Notes under the pieces: generated by a model
Seen by the model: the letters and a program-made list of their open reading frames with translations, nothing else
What the model was told of the DNA's origin: nothing
Databases searched by the model: none
Position numbers and translations under genes: made by a program
Assembly: GCF_030268005.1 (NCBI RefSeq)
Contig: NZ_BRZC01000004.1
Location: forward strand, 1,267,150 to 1,331,149
From: Microbacterium arabinogalactanolyticum
Lineage (GTDB): Bacteria; Actinomycetota; Actinomycetes; Actinomycetales; Microbacteriaceae
Length of the DNA stretch: 64,000 bases
Direction: 5' to 3'
Part shown: positions 33,378 through 41,943 of the stretch, one piece after another
Layout: each line of letters starts with the position of its first letter
Numbering within the stretch: the first letter of the stretch is position 1

Positions 33378-35261
33378 ATGACAGATGAAATGCATCGCCA
33401 CCCCCACTCCGCCTCCCCCGAACCCCGCTGGTGCTCCTGTGCCGTCCCCTCGGACGTCGAGGAGCAGCGCCGCTCCGGGCTGAGCCGTCGTGGATTCCTC
33501 ACCGGCGTCACCGCGGCCAGCGCGCTCGCGGCGGCCGGATGGGTGGCCCGTCCGGAACAGGCATCCGCTGCGCAGGGCGGTGTCGGCAAGTCCCTCACGA
33601 TCACGATCATGGGCACGTCCGACCTCCACTCGCACGCGGTCAACTGGGACTACTACAAAGACGCCGCGTACGCAGACAGCAAGGGGAACGCGGTCGGACT
33701 CGCCCGCGTCTCGAGCGTGGTGAAGCAGATCCGCGCCGACCGCGGTCGCGACCGCACGCTGCTGTTCGACGCGGGCGACACCATCCAGGGCACCCCGCTG
33801 GGCTTCTACTACGCGACGGTCGAGCCCATCACGAAGACCGGCGCCGTGCATCCGATGGCAGCGCAGATGAACGCGCTCGGCTACGACGCCGTCGCCCTCG
33901 GCAACCACGAGTTCAATTACGGTCTCGAGTTCCTGGACACGTGGATCACGCAGATGGATGCCCCTGTGCTCGGCGCCAACGCGGTGCGCGCCGGCACGAA
34001 CGTCCCCGCTTTCACGCCGTACACGATCAAGACTCTCCACCCGAAGGGCGCGAAGCCCGTGCGCGTCGGCGTGCTTGGGCTCACCAATCCCGGCGTCGTG
34101 ATCTGGGACAAGGCGAACGTCAGCGGCAAGGTCGAGGTGCTCGACATCGTCGCGACCGCGGCCCGCTGGGTGCCGATCATCCGCGCACAGGGCGTGGACG
34201 TCGTCGTCGTCAGCGTGCACTCCGGTGACAGCGGCACCTCGTCGTACGGGGACGCACTGCCCAACGAGAACGCCGCCGCTCTCCTGGCCGCGCAGGTGCC
34301 GGGGATCGACGCGATCCTGTTCGGGCACGCGCACAAGGACATCCCGCAGCGGTTCGTGACCGGACCGGACGGAAGGCAGGTCGTGCTCAGCGAGCCGATG
34401 TGCTGGGGCCAGCGCCTGAGCGTGTTCGATCTGGAGCTGCAGCAGGTGAAGGGCCGGTGGCAGGTGGTCTCGCGGAAGGCGACCAACCTGAACACGAACA
34501 CCGTCGAGGACGATCCGGCGATGGTCGCCCTGATCAAGGCGCAGCACGACGCCGTGGTCGCCTACGTCAACAAGCCCGTCGCCACGTCGACCGAGGAGCT
34601 GTCCGCCGCGGAGTCGTGCTGGAAGGACACCGCGATCCTCGACTACGTCAACAAGGTGCAGGTCGAGACCGTCACCGCGGCGATCCAGGGCACACCCGAG
34701 GCCGCACTCCCGGTCATCTCGATCGCGGCGCCGTTCAACCGCGAGGCGACCTTCCCCGCGGGCGAGGTGACGATCCGGGATGTCGCGGGTCTGTACATCT
34801 ACGACAACACCCTGATGGCCTCGGTGCTGACCGGCGCGCAGATCAAGGACTATCTGGAGTACTCCGCGAAGTACTTCCAGCAGGTCGCGCCGGATGCGCC
34901 CGTCGAGCCCGCGAGCTGGACGAACGCGCTGAACACGCCGGACTACAACTACGACCAGTTCTCCAGTGTGACCTACGACGTCGACATCTCCCAGCCGCAG
35001 GGGTCGCGGATCGTGAACCTGTCCTGGGACGGCGCACCGATCGCGGCGGATGCGAAGTTCGTCGTCGCGATCAACAACTACCGTCAGTCCGGTGGCGGTG
35101 GCTTCCCGCACGTCACCACCGCGCCGGTGGTCTACAACGCGCAGGTCGCGATCCGCGAGGCCATCGTGCAGTACGCCTCGAATGCCGGCATCATCGACCC
35201 GAAGGACTTCCACGTCGTGAACTGGAAGCTCGTCCGTGGCGGGGTGCCGGTCTTCAGCTGA
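33378..35261 (+). CDS. Tat-exported 5'-nucleotidase/2',3'-cyclic phosphodiesterase family protein
   Basis: 627 residues. Near residue 38, SRRGFLTGVTAASALAAAGW is a twin-arginine signal, so the folded enzyme is exported. The metallophosphatase domain has TSDLHSHAVNWDYY, LLFDAGDTIQGTP, ALGNHEFNYG and LFGHAHKDIPQ, all metal ligands in place. The C-terminal 5'-nucleotidase domain runs from about 385 (ETVTAAIQGTPEAALPVISIAAPFN) with YIYDNTLMASVLTGAQIKDYLEYSA and NNYRQSGGGGFPH. It should release phosphate from extracellular nucleotides. GAGG lies 4 bases before the ATG at 33378. Confidence 0.94.
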   Translation: MTDEMHRHPHSASPEPRWCSCAVPSDVEEQRRSGLSRRGFLTGVTAASALAAAGWVARPEQASAAQGGVGKSLTITIMGTSDLHSHAVNWDYYKDAAYADSKGNAVGLARVSSVVKQIRADRGRDRTLLFDAGDTIQGTPLGFYYATVEPITKTGAVHPMAAQMNALGYDAVALGNHEFNYGLEFLDTWITQMDAPVLGANAVRAGTNVPAFTPYTIKTLHPKGAKPVRVGVLGLTNPGVVIWDKANVSGKVEVLDIVATAARWVPIIRAQGVDVVVVSVHSGDSGTSSYGDALPNENAAALLAAQVPGIDAILFGHAHKDIPQRFVTGPDGRQVVLSEPMCWGQRLSVFDLELQQVKGRWQVVSRKATNLNTNTVEDDPAMVALIKAQHDAVVAYVNKPVATSTEELSAAESCWKDTAILDYVNKVQVETVTAAIQGTPEAALPVISIAAPFNREATFPAGEVTIRDVAGLYIYDNTLMASVLTGAQIKDYLEYSAKYFQQVAPDAPVEPASWTNALNTPDYNYDQFSSVTYDVDISQPQGSRIVNLSWDGAPIAADAKFVVAINNYRQSGGGGFPHVTTAPVVYNAQVAIREAIVQYASNAGIIDPKDFHVVNWKLVRGGVPVFS

Positions 35262-35273
35262 TCGGTCGGCCGC

Positions 35274-35353
35274 CACAACTCCGGAGATCCGGAGGTGAAA
35301 CGCCCTCGCGGAGCCCTGAACAGGTTCAGCGAGGGCGTTTCTCCGGAGTTGTG
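35274..35353. repeat. Two-step palindrome between convergent genes
   Basis: The outer arms CACAACTCCGGAG (35274-35286) and CTCCGGAGTTGTG (35341-35353) are exact complements; the inner arms AAACGCCCTCGC (35298-35309) and GCGAGGGCGTTT (35329-35340) are too. An 11-base insert (35287-35297) interrupts only the left side. Likely two-way terminator for the nucleotidase and the tocopherol-cyclase-like gene. Confidence 0.8.
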
Positions 35354-35375
35354 CCGGTACCGCAGCCCTCGTCGG

Positions 35376-36410
35376 TCAGCCGGCGACAGGCGGTGCGTGG
35401 GTGACCGAAGGATCCAGCCCGCGGCGCACCACCTCAGCCTTCGCGCGGTCGAGGCCGCCGTGCTCGAGACCCGCCAGCACAGAGCGTCCCGCCCAGACGA
35501 CACGTCCCCTGCGGCGCACAGTCACCTCGAGCGCGCCGGCGAGGTGTTCGAGCGCGCCCGCCGCGTTGCGCTCCTGCGAGGGCAGCGGCACCGGCAGAAC
35601 GTGGGATGCCGCGCGCGGCGCCGTGCCGGCGACCTCGATCGTCCACCCGAAGCCCCGTCCGTGCAGCATCCATCGTTCTTCGTCGACGACCGCACGCACC
35701 GGACTGACACCCGGATTACCGAGCCGGATGACGTGCCCTCCCGGCAGGCGCACGACCAGACCGGTCACCTCCGTGCGGATCGGTCCCGAGTGCACCTGCC
35801 CGCCCGCGAACGCCACGCAGGCATCGCGCTCATCGAACCCCTGAGCCTGACCCCACCACCAGGAATCGGGAAACCCTTCCCGGCCCCAGTTCTTCTCGGC
35901 GTAGACCTGGGCGTCGTGCAACTCCCACGTCTCATCTCCGATGGTCGCGATGCCGTTCACGCGCCCGCCGAGCAGCCACGGATGCCAGTACTGGTTCAGC
36001 GCGGGCACGGTCTGGAACATGCTCGACCCGCCGAACGCGCGATGCGGCCAGGGCAGCGGGTCTTCGATCGTCACGTCCAGTTGCGCATCCGAGCCGAGGT
36101 CCACGCGCAGCCGCCGATCGTCGCCGTGGAAGGCATCACCGGCGTGCGCTCCGATGCCGGCGGGGTCAGCGGATGCCGTGGGGTGCGCGTCCACGCGCAG
36201 GAATCCGCCCGGGTGAGCCGCGAGGCCGAGCGTCGCCCAGGGCCCGTGCGGACCGCGGTTCACGCCGTTCAGCGCGATGATGACCCGCCCCGTCACCCGC
36301 TCGGTGATGCGCCAGAAGTAGCCCTCCATCGCGACGCCGGGATGCGCGGGCAGCGGACTCTGGAACGGCAGATCCGCCCCGGTCGATCGATACCAGGCAA
36401 GCAGGCCCAT
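35376..36410 (-). CDS. Tocopherol cyclase-like protein
   Basis: 344 residues related to the tocopherol cyclase family: YFWRITERVTGRVIIALNGVNRG at the start, HAYPLPWPHRAF-like EDPLPWPHRAFGGSSMFQTVP, QVYAEKNWGREGFPDSWWWGQ near residue 170 (the best family hallmark) and CVAFAGGQVHSG. Plant and cyanobacterial members close the chromanol ring; actinobacteria do not make tocopherol, so the true substrate must differ. No prenyl-quinone genes are nearby. It ends a minus-strand stretch convergent with the nucleotidase gene. Confidence 0.82.
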   Translation of the reverse strand: MGLLAWYRSTGADLPFQSPLPAHPGVAMEGYFWRITERVTGRVIIALNGVNRGPHGPWATLGLAAHPGGFLRVDAHPTASADPAGIGAHAGDAFHGDDRRLRVDLGSDAQLDVTIEDPLPWPHRAFGGSSMFQTVPALNQYWHPWLLGGRVNGIATIGDETWELHDAQVYAEKNWGREGFPDSWWWGQAQGFDERDACVAFAGGQVHSGPIRTEVTGLVVRLPGGHVIRLGNPGVSPVRAVVDEERWMLHGRGFGWTIEVAGTAPRAASHVLPVPLPSQERNAAGALEHLAGALEVTVRRRGRVVWAGRSVLAGLEHGGLDRAKAEVVRRGLDPSVTHAPPVAG

Positions 36411-36544
36411 GAGCGTTGTCTAGCACGGAGGGTTTCGGAGGGGAAGATCGGCCAGACGTGCGACCGGTGTCGCGTGGTCAGCCAACGACCTCGGCACAGA
36501 CGCCAGAAGCGATCGATTTCGGCAGGGTCAGTCGGGCGGTAGGG

Positions 36545-37465
36545 CTAAGCCCATCCGTTCTCGTACACACGCAGCCTGACGGCCGCGGCTTCGAGCAGCG
36601 GTACGCGAACGCCTCGGTGTTGCGCGCGCTGCACTAGCGCTCCCAGGATCGGTTCGACTTCTGTGGGGCGGCCTGCAGAGAAGTCGCGGTACATCGATGT
36701 GGCGAAGCGTGAGTGAGGTTGAGTGAGTATTGTCGTGACCCTCTCGAGTGCGGCTGGGCGCGGAGGGAACCCTTCAGCGCGCTGCACGCTTGCGATTTCG
36801 TTGATGACTTGTTGCGTCACGGAGGTACCACCAGAAGCGGCGACCACGACACCGACGACGCCTCCCAGCAGGACGGTGGCCGCGCCGCCGGCTGCCATGA
36901 AGAGCCACTTCTCCCACATGTCCTGCACGATGTGATCGGATGCTGTGGCGTCGATGCCCGCGCGGGTGCCGAGGTCGGCGATTTCGGTCACGCGTGCTGA
37001 GAGTCGTCCGTTGAGCTCTCCGATGCTGAGCGCGACCCCGGGTGCGAGTTGCTGGATGTCCCCGTTCTCGCGGAGCTCGGTCCCGATGACGGCCACACCG
37101 CCGAGTACCATCTCGCTGCCGAAGCGTCGAGTCAGGGTGTTGATGTGGTCGATGCCGTTGACTATCGGAAGGATAGCCGTGCGGGCGGTGATCGCAGGAG
37201 CCACGTCATCGAGGGCGGGCTCGAGGGTGGTTGCCTTCGTCGCGAGGAGAACGAGATCCCAGCCTGAGTGGAGCTGATTCGCCGCGACCGTGGTGGCCGC
37301 AATGGCGGTGCGGACTCCATTCGCGTCGATGACCACTAACCCGTTTTTCTCGAGTGACGCTGCTCGGCCTTGTCGGACGAGGAAGGTGACATCGGCAGCC
37401 GCCTGGATGAGCCGGGCGCCGAGGTAGCCTCCGACCGCTCCTGCCCCAACGATGAGGATTCGCAT
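36545..37465 (-). CDS. Ketopantoate reductase-like (ApbA/PanE family) protein
   Basis: 306 residues. Rossmann start RILIVGAGAVGGYLGARL, then LLATKATTLEPAL and the catalytic-site part IVNGIDHINTL; NPxxAL-like C-terminal segment with HDIVQDMWEKWLFM-type helix (HIVQDMWEKWL). Family members reduce 2-dehydropantoate with NADPH, but many paralogues in catabolic clusters have other 2-oxo substrates. An in-frame GTG at 37480, overlapping the upstream stop, is an alternative start. Base composition is lower in GC than the flanking genes; it pairs with an EamA transporter and a LysR regulator. Confidence 0.87.
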   Translation of the reverse strand: MRILIVGAGAVGGYLGARLIQAAADVTFLVRQGRAASLEKNGLVVIDANGVRTAIAATTVAANQLHSGWDLVLLATKATTLEPALDDVAPAITARTAILPIVNGIDHINTLTRRFGSEMVLGGVAVIGTELRENGDIQQLAPGVALSIGELNGRLSARVTEIADLGTRAGIDATASDHIVQDMWEKWLFMAAGGAATVLLGGVVGVVVAASGGTSVTQQVINEIASVQRAEGFPPRPAALERVTTILTQPHSRFATSMYRDFSAGRPTEVEPILGALVQRAQHRGVRVPLLEAAAVRLRVYENGWA

Positions 37466-37476
37466 GCTGCTTCCCG

Positions 37477-38391
37477 TCACTGGGCCGGGATTCGCTGGGT
37501 GTCAGCGCCTTGGCGAGTTGCCCTGTGAGCGATCAGGCGCGGGCCTTGAGAGATGATGACGACTCCGAGGATGACGACGACGCCGCCCAGGAGCTCGAGC
37601 GGGATGGGCAATTCGCCGAGCCAGACCCACGCGATGAGAACAGCGACCGGCGGCACGAGATAGAGCAAGGAAGTGGAAACGGCGACAGACATCCGCGCGA
37701 CAGCGTACGCCCAGAGCACGAAACCTGCCGCAGAGGGAAGCAGGCCGAGGTAGATCGCTGAGAGCCACGGGGCGAGCCCCGCGCCGAGCAGCCCGTCCAG
37801 GTCGAACGGGACGAGAGGCAGCGTCATCACCGTTCCCGCGATCATCGCGTAGCAGGCGACCTCGATGCTGCTGTATCTCTTCAGCAGTGGACTCTGAAGC
37901 GGATGGTAGATGCCTTGCACTACCATCGCGGCTACCACGATCCAGACGGCCGCCGACAGAGAGACACCCGCGCGAGCGAGGCAGACGAACGCCACACCCG
38001 CAAGCGCGATGATGCTGCCGACAACTGTGGTGCGTGAGATGCGCTCCGAGAAGAGAACTCGCGCGACGACGACCGATACCAACGGCGCGGCGGCGACGAT
38101 GATGCTAGCCGTCCCCGCAGGTACATAGATCTCGCCCCAATTGAGAAGCAACTGATACGCCGCCATGCCAAAGAACCCGCAGGCAGCGATCCAACCCAGA
38201 TCCCGCGCTCTCGGCAACCGCGCTTTCACGATCACTGCGACGACCAGCAAAGCCAACGCCGCCACGAGCAAGCGCGCAAAAGACAACCCGATGACACCCA
38301 TCGCGGGCGCGGCGACTCTGATGGCAGGGAAAGCTGACGCCCACAGCAGGACTACCGACAGTCCGGCACTCAAAGCTCTGTTGACTCTCAT
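37477..38391 (-). CDS. EamA/DMT-family transporter
   Basis: 304 residues with ten membrane segments in two EamA halves (LSVVLLWASAFPAIRVAAP and VQGIYHPLQSPLLKRYSS regions). DMT proteins of this type export or import small metabolites. The ATG at 38391 is taken because the family begins shortly before the first helix. Directly upstream of the PanE-like gene and divergent from a LysR regulator, which probably controls both. Lower GC than the surroundings. Confidence 0.9.
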   Translation of the reverse strand: MRVNRALSAGLSVVLLWASAFPAIRVAAPAMGVIGLSFARLLVAALALLVVAVIVKARLPRARDLGWIAACGFFGMAAYQLLLNWGEIYVPAGTASIIVAAAPLVSVVVARVLFSERISRTTVVGSIIALAGVAFVCLARAGVSLSAAVWIVVAAMVVQGIYHPLQSPLLKRYSSIEVACYAMIAGTVMTLPLVPFDLDGLLGAGLAPWLSAIYLGLLPSAAGFVLWAYAVARMSVAVSTSLLYLVPPVAVLIAWVWLGELPIPLELLGGVVVILGVVIISQGPRLIAHRATRQGADTQRIPAQ

Positions 38392-38439
38392 GACACAAGA
38401 GTGACAAGATGAACATCTCAGCACAATTGATGGGTTATT

Positions 38440-38455
38440 AACTTATTCGTAAGTT
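38440..38455. promoter_or_regulatory. Perfect palindrome between EamA and LysR genes
   Basis: AACTTATTCGTAAGTT, 6-bp arms around TTCG, lies in an AT-rich 85-bp divergent region. A LysR-type T-N11-A site fits within it. Likely binding site of the LysR protein encoded 22 bp to the right. Confidence 0.55.
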
Positions 38456-38476
38456 CTGTTTACTCCTAGGGAAGTC

Positions 38477-39397
38477 ATGATTGACGTCCGCAAGCTCCGT
38501 CTCTTGGTTGCCCTTCAGCGCCTCGGAACCCTCGCGGCCGTGGCCGAAGAGATGCACCTCAGCGCTCCTGGCGTCTCGATGCAGCTGGCCGCACTCGAGA
38601 AAGAGCTGGCGATTCGTCTCACACAGCGGCAAGGACGACGGCTCGTTCTGACCGCGGCAGGTGTCACGCTCGCAGATCACGGGCGGGACGTCCTCGATCG
38701 ACTGTCTCTCGCCGAACTCGAGCTGCAGTCCCTGCGCGCCGGCACGGTGGGGCGTTACACGCTAGCCGCGTTCCCCTCCGCGTCTCGCACCATCGTTGCG
38801 GATGCCTTTCGTGAGATCCTGAGCGATGCCGGACCCGCGCTGGACGTGCACCTAACCGTCGCGGAGCCGGATCGCGCGATCAACACGCTCATGACCGGCG
38901 ACGCCGACCTCGCGATCATTCACTCATACTCCAACGTCCCCCGCGATCTCCCCGACAGCCTCTGGTCACGCTCAATCGGCAGTGAGCCGGTATGGCTGGC
39001 AGCACCGACTGCCCGACCCTCAGCCGACAAGACCGTGCGGCTGGACGACTTTTCGTCGATGCCGTGGATCGCTCCGACGACCGATGTGACCTGCTACACG
39101 ATGATGGAACGTGCCTGCGGCCTCGCAGGGTTCCGACCTGACATCGTCGCAGAGTCAATGGACTTCGCGGTGCAGCTCGAACTCGTCGCCGCAGGAGTCG
39201 GCGTCGCGCTTGTGCCCGCTCTGACTGTCACCGAGATCCCTGACGGAGTGGAGCTGCTCGACCTGACGATGCCGGTGACTCGAAGCCTTCATCTCGCCAT
39301 GCGCACACCTGACCAGGCGGACCCCGGGATCGCCAATCTCTGCGACACTCTCGCGCGCACCGCGACCCGAAGACTTTCCATCACTCCGACAGCCTGA
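38477..39397 (+). CDS. LysR-family transcriptional regulator
   Basis: 306 residues. Winged HTH: LRLLVALQRLGTLAAVAEEMHLSAPGVSMQLAALEKELAIRLTQR; then the periplasmic-binding-like effector domain (YTLAAFPSASRTIVADAFREIL, GDADLAIIHSYSN, LVAAGVGVALVPALTV). Divergent from the EamA/PanE-like genes, the normal setting for control of those genes and itself. Same lower GC as the pair. Confidence 0.92.
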   Translation: MIDVRKLRLLVALQRLGTLAAVAEEMHLSAPGVSMQLAALEKELAIRLTQRQGRRLVLTAAGVTLADHGRDVLDRLSLAELELQSLRAGTVGRYTLAAFPSASRTIVADAFREILSDAGPALDVHLTVAEPDRAINTLMTGDADLAIIHSYSNVPRDLPDSLWSRSIGSEPVWLAAPTARPSADKTVRLDDFSSMPWIAPTTDVTCYTMMERACGLAGFRPDIVAESMDFAVQLELVAAGVGVALVPALTVTEIPDGVELLDLTMPVTRSLHLAMRTPDQADPGIANLCDTLARTATRRLSITPTA

Positions 39398-39563
39398 GCT
39401 GTTGATCCATCCCGGCCGGCGCCGATGGCTGTGCCACTGGTGGCCTTCCGACACTCTTCGTGAGAATCCGACGCCTCTCGTGAGACCGGACAGCGATCTC
39501 CGCGTAGACTTCCGTGACCAAACCGTTGCATTCGTTACCTCGCCGTTATACACTCATCGCACG
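39398..39563. other. Non-coding gap with 20-bp-spaced direct repeats and a possible promoter
   Basis: No convincing gene. CCGACACTCTTCGTGAGA (39448-39465) and CCGACGCCTCTCGTGAGA (39468-39485) agree at 14 of 18 positions with a 20-bp period. A TATACA box at 39547-39552 could be the -10 of a transcript that starts just before the small ORF at 39564; no clear -35 is seen. Confidence 0.4.
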
Positions 39564-39596
39564 GTGAATGTTTGCTGTGGCATGAACCGCATGTGA
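39564..39596 (+). CDS. Ten-residue Cys-Cys leader ORF (possible attenuator peptide)
   Basis: GTG start, reading VNVCCGMNRM and stop. It begins 12 bases after a TATACA -10-like box, so it would be almost leaderless, and a terminator-like hairpin follows 29 bp after the stop. Leaderless short ORFs with Cys runs act as cysteine-responsive attenuators in mycobacteria; this one has only two Cys and its downstream gene is a MarR regulator. Coding status is inference. Confidence 0.3.
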   Translation: MNVCCGMNRM

Positions 39597-39625
39597 TTGC
39601 AGGACACTCTTGGTGCAAGGGACAA

Positions 39626-39656
39626 GGGCCGGCCGGAAGCCTCTCCGACCGGCCCT
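39626..39656 (+). terminator. Hairpin before the MarR gene
   Basis: GGGCCGGCCGGA pairs with TCCGACCGGCCC (one wobble) around AGCCTC, followed by TTACTTG. A likely terminator for a short RNA starting near 39560, or an attenuator for the MarR gene. Confidence 0.6.
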
Positions 39657-39704
39657 TACTTGTGCGGCGAGCACGACGTCGGCGCGCCACACTACGCTGA
39701 TGAC

Positions 39705-40133
39705 ATGACTGACCGCCAGCTCGCCCTGCAGGCCTGGGAGAGCCTGTTCCGGGCACAGCACGAGCTCTTCGGCGAGATGACCGAGGACTTCGACGGCGCA
39801 CCGATCACCCAGGCCGAATACGACGTCCTGCTCACCGTGGTGCGCTCCTGCGAGATGACCGCACGCCTGCGCGACATCACCGCGAACTCGCTGATCAGCC
39901 AGCCCAGCGTCTCGCGGCTGATCGACCGGATGGTCTCACGCGAACTGGTCACCAAGGCATCCGATCCGGAAGACGGCCGCGGCGCGGTCGTGACGGCGAC
40001 GGATGCCGGCGCACGCGCCTTCCGCGCCCTCGCCGCCTCGCACGGGCGATCCATCGCCGAGCGGATGGCGAAGCTCGACGACGACGAGCTCCGCACTCTG
40101 CTCGCCCTGACCGAGAAGCTGCGCGGCCGGTAG
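39705..40133 (+). CDS. MarR-family transcriptional regulator
   Basis: 142 residues. TQAEYDVLLTVVRSCEMTARLRDITANSLISQPSVSRLIDRMVSRELVTKASDPEDGRGAVVTATDAG is a complete MarR winged helix. The start at 39705 has a TACGCT box 6-11 bases before it and no ribosome site, suggesting its own leaderless promoter. The flotillin gene follows after 78 bp. Ligand and targets unknown. Confidence 0.92.
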   Translation: MTDRQLALQAWESLFRAQHELFGEMTEDFDGAPITQAEYDVLLTVVRSCEMTARLRDITANSLISQPSVSRLIDRMVSRELVTKASDPEDGRGAVVTATDAGARAFRALAASHGRSIAERMAKLDDDELRTLLALTEKLRGR

Positions 40134-40211
40134 TTCTCCCCATCGGCACCGCACCCGGACTTCTGGCAGGGTGGAGCTGAAACACGCTTTCTGAGGGGAA
40201 AGGGCACTTCT

Positions 40212-41834
40212 ATGGAGATCGCCGGAATCATCGGCATCCTGGTCATCGTCGGCGTTGCCGTCGTGGCCGTGATCGTCATCGGACTCATCATGCTGCTGTT
40301 CGCACGCAGCTGGATCAAGGTCGCACGCGCGGACGAGGCGCTGGTGATCTCGGGGCGCAAGCAGAAGGTGCAGCGCGCCGTTCTCAACGCCGACGGCAGC
40401 ACCAGCTCCGAGCTGGCGGAGTCCCCCGTCACGGTCATCGTCAACGGCAAGTCCCTGGTCAACCCGATCACGCAGCGCCACGAGATCATCTCGCTGCGCT
40501 CCCGTCAGGTGCTGCTGAACGCCGAGGCCCAGTCGCTGGACAGCGTGACCCTCAATGTCGACGGCGTCGCGATCGTGAAGATCGGCTCCGACCCCCTCTA
40601 CGTGCGCCGCGCCGCTGAGCGCTTCGCCTCGCAGGACAAGGCCATCGAGCAGTTCACCACCGAGCAGCTCGAGGGCGCCCTGCGCGGCATCGTCGCCACC
40701 CTGTCCGTCGTGGAGCTGATGCGCGAGCGCAAGAAGTTCTCCGACCAGATCGCCGCGGACGTCTCCAGCGAGCTGGCAGACCAGGGTCTGATCCTCGACT
40801 CCTTCCAGATCAAGGGCATCACCGACAAGGTCGGCTACATCCAGTCGCTGGGTGCTCCCGAGATCCAGGCGAAGCGCCAGGCGGCGGAGATCTCGCAGAC
40901 CAACGCCGACCGCGCGATCAACCAGAAGAACATCGCCAACCAGGAAGCGAACCTGATCGAGCAGACCGCGCTCGACACCAACACCGCCAACGCCAACGCC
41001 GGCATCGGACGCGCCCGCGCCGAGGCCGAGCAGGCCGAGCAGCTCGCTCGCGCCCAGGCCGAGCAGGCCGTCCTCCAGCAGCAGGCCGAGAACAAGCAGG
41101 CCCAGCTGGATGCCGACGTCAAGCGCGTCGCGGATGCCCAGCGGTACGAGGCCGAGACCCGCGCGCAGGCCGACCTGTTCACCCGCGAGAAGTCGGCCGA
41201 GGCCGCCGCGATCGAGCAGGTCAAGCAGGCCGAGGCCCGCACCCGCATCGCCGAGCAGCAGGCGCAGGCCGACAAGGCACGCGCCGCCGGTGAAGCCGCC
41301 GCCGCCCAGGCCAAGGCGACCGGTGAGGCCAACGCGCTGCGCGCCCAGGCCGAAGCCGAGGCAGAGGCCCGCCGCCTGCGCGCCAACGCCGAGGCCGACG
41401 CCATCCGCGCCGAGGGTGAGGCCCGCGCGGCCGCCGTCGAGGCCGAGGCCAAGGCCATCGCGTCGAACCAGGAGGCGTTCCTGTCGCAGCGCGTGCTCGA
41501 GGTGCTGCCGTCGATCATGGCGGAGTTCGCCAAGGGGTACGCCGCGATCGGCAACGTCTCCATCATCGGCGGGTCCGGCGAGGACGGCGCGTCCAGCGTG
41601 GTCGGCGGCGACAACGCCAAGGCCATGCGCGCCGTGTTCGACAGTGTCGGCGCCGCCACTGGCCTCGACCTCGCCGCCATCATCCAGGGTCAGGCCGTCG
41701 GCCGCGGCATCGGCGCGGGCGTCGCCCAGGCAGCGGATGCCGCCCCCGCAGCATCCGCGATCAAGACCGCTTCGGCCCCGAAGGCCGCCGCAGCGCCCAA
41801 GGCCGCCCCCGCGGCCGAGCCCGCCGCGGAGTGA
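40212..41834 (+). CDS. Flotillin/SPFH-domain protein
   Basis: 540 residues. One N-terminal membrane segment (about 5-30), an SPFH/Band-7 domain to about residue 200 (VKIGSDPLYVRRAAERFASQ, LRGIVATLSVVELMRERKKFSDQIA) and a long coiled coil of about 200 residues rich in Ala, Glu and Gln with EA repeats, then an Ala/Pro-rich tail. Flotillins form oligomers that organise membrane microdomains. GAGGGGAAAGGG lies about 8 bases before the ATG. No NfeD protein is adjacent, unlike YuaF-YuaG pairs. Confidence 0.93.
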   Translation: MEIAGIIGILVIVGVAVVAVIVIGLIMLLFARSWIKVARADEALVISGRKQKVQRAVLNADGSTSSELAESPVTVIVNGKSLVNPITQRHEIISLRSRQVLLNAEAQSLDSVTLNVDGVAIVKIGSDPLYVRRAAERFASQDKAIEQFTTEQLEGALRGIVATLSVVELMRERKKFSDQIAADVSSELADQGLILDSFQIKGITDKVGYIQSLGAPEIQAKRQAAEISQTNADRAINQKNIANQEANLIEQTALDTNTANANAGIGRARAEAEQAEQLARAQAEQAVLQQQAENKQAQLDADVKRVADAQRYEAETRAQADLFTREKSAEAAAIEQVKQAEARTRIAEQQAQADKARAAGEAAAAQAKATGEANALRAQAEAEAEARRLRANAEADAIRAEGEARAAAVEAEAKAIASNQEAFLSQRVLEVLPSIMAEFAKGYAAIGNVSIIGGSGEDGASSVVGGDNAKAMRAVFDSVGAATGLDLAAIIQGQAVGRGIGAGVAQAADAAPAASAIKTASAPKAAAAPKAAPAAEPAAE

Positions 41835-41848
41835 TCCGCTTCTGAGAT

Positions 41849-41877
41849 GGGGCCGCCCTTCGGGGCGGCCCTTTTTC
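41849..41877 (+). terminator. Intrinsic terminator of the flotillin gene
   Basis: GGCCGCCC (41851-41858), loop TTCG and GGGCGGCC (41863-41870) followed by CTTTTTC. The clearest intrinsic terminator in the window. Confidence 0.88.
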
Positions 41878-41943
41878 GTGCGCGCAGGCATCCGGCGCCC
41901 GGCTCCTTCGTCGTGCGTGTGAGTCTCACGTCGCGCGAACCTC

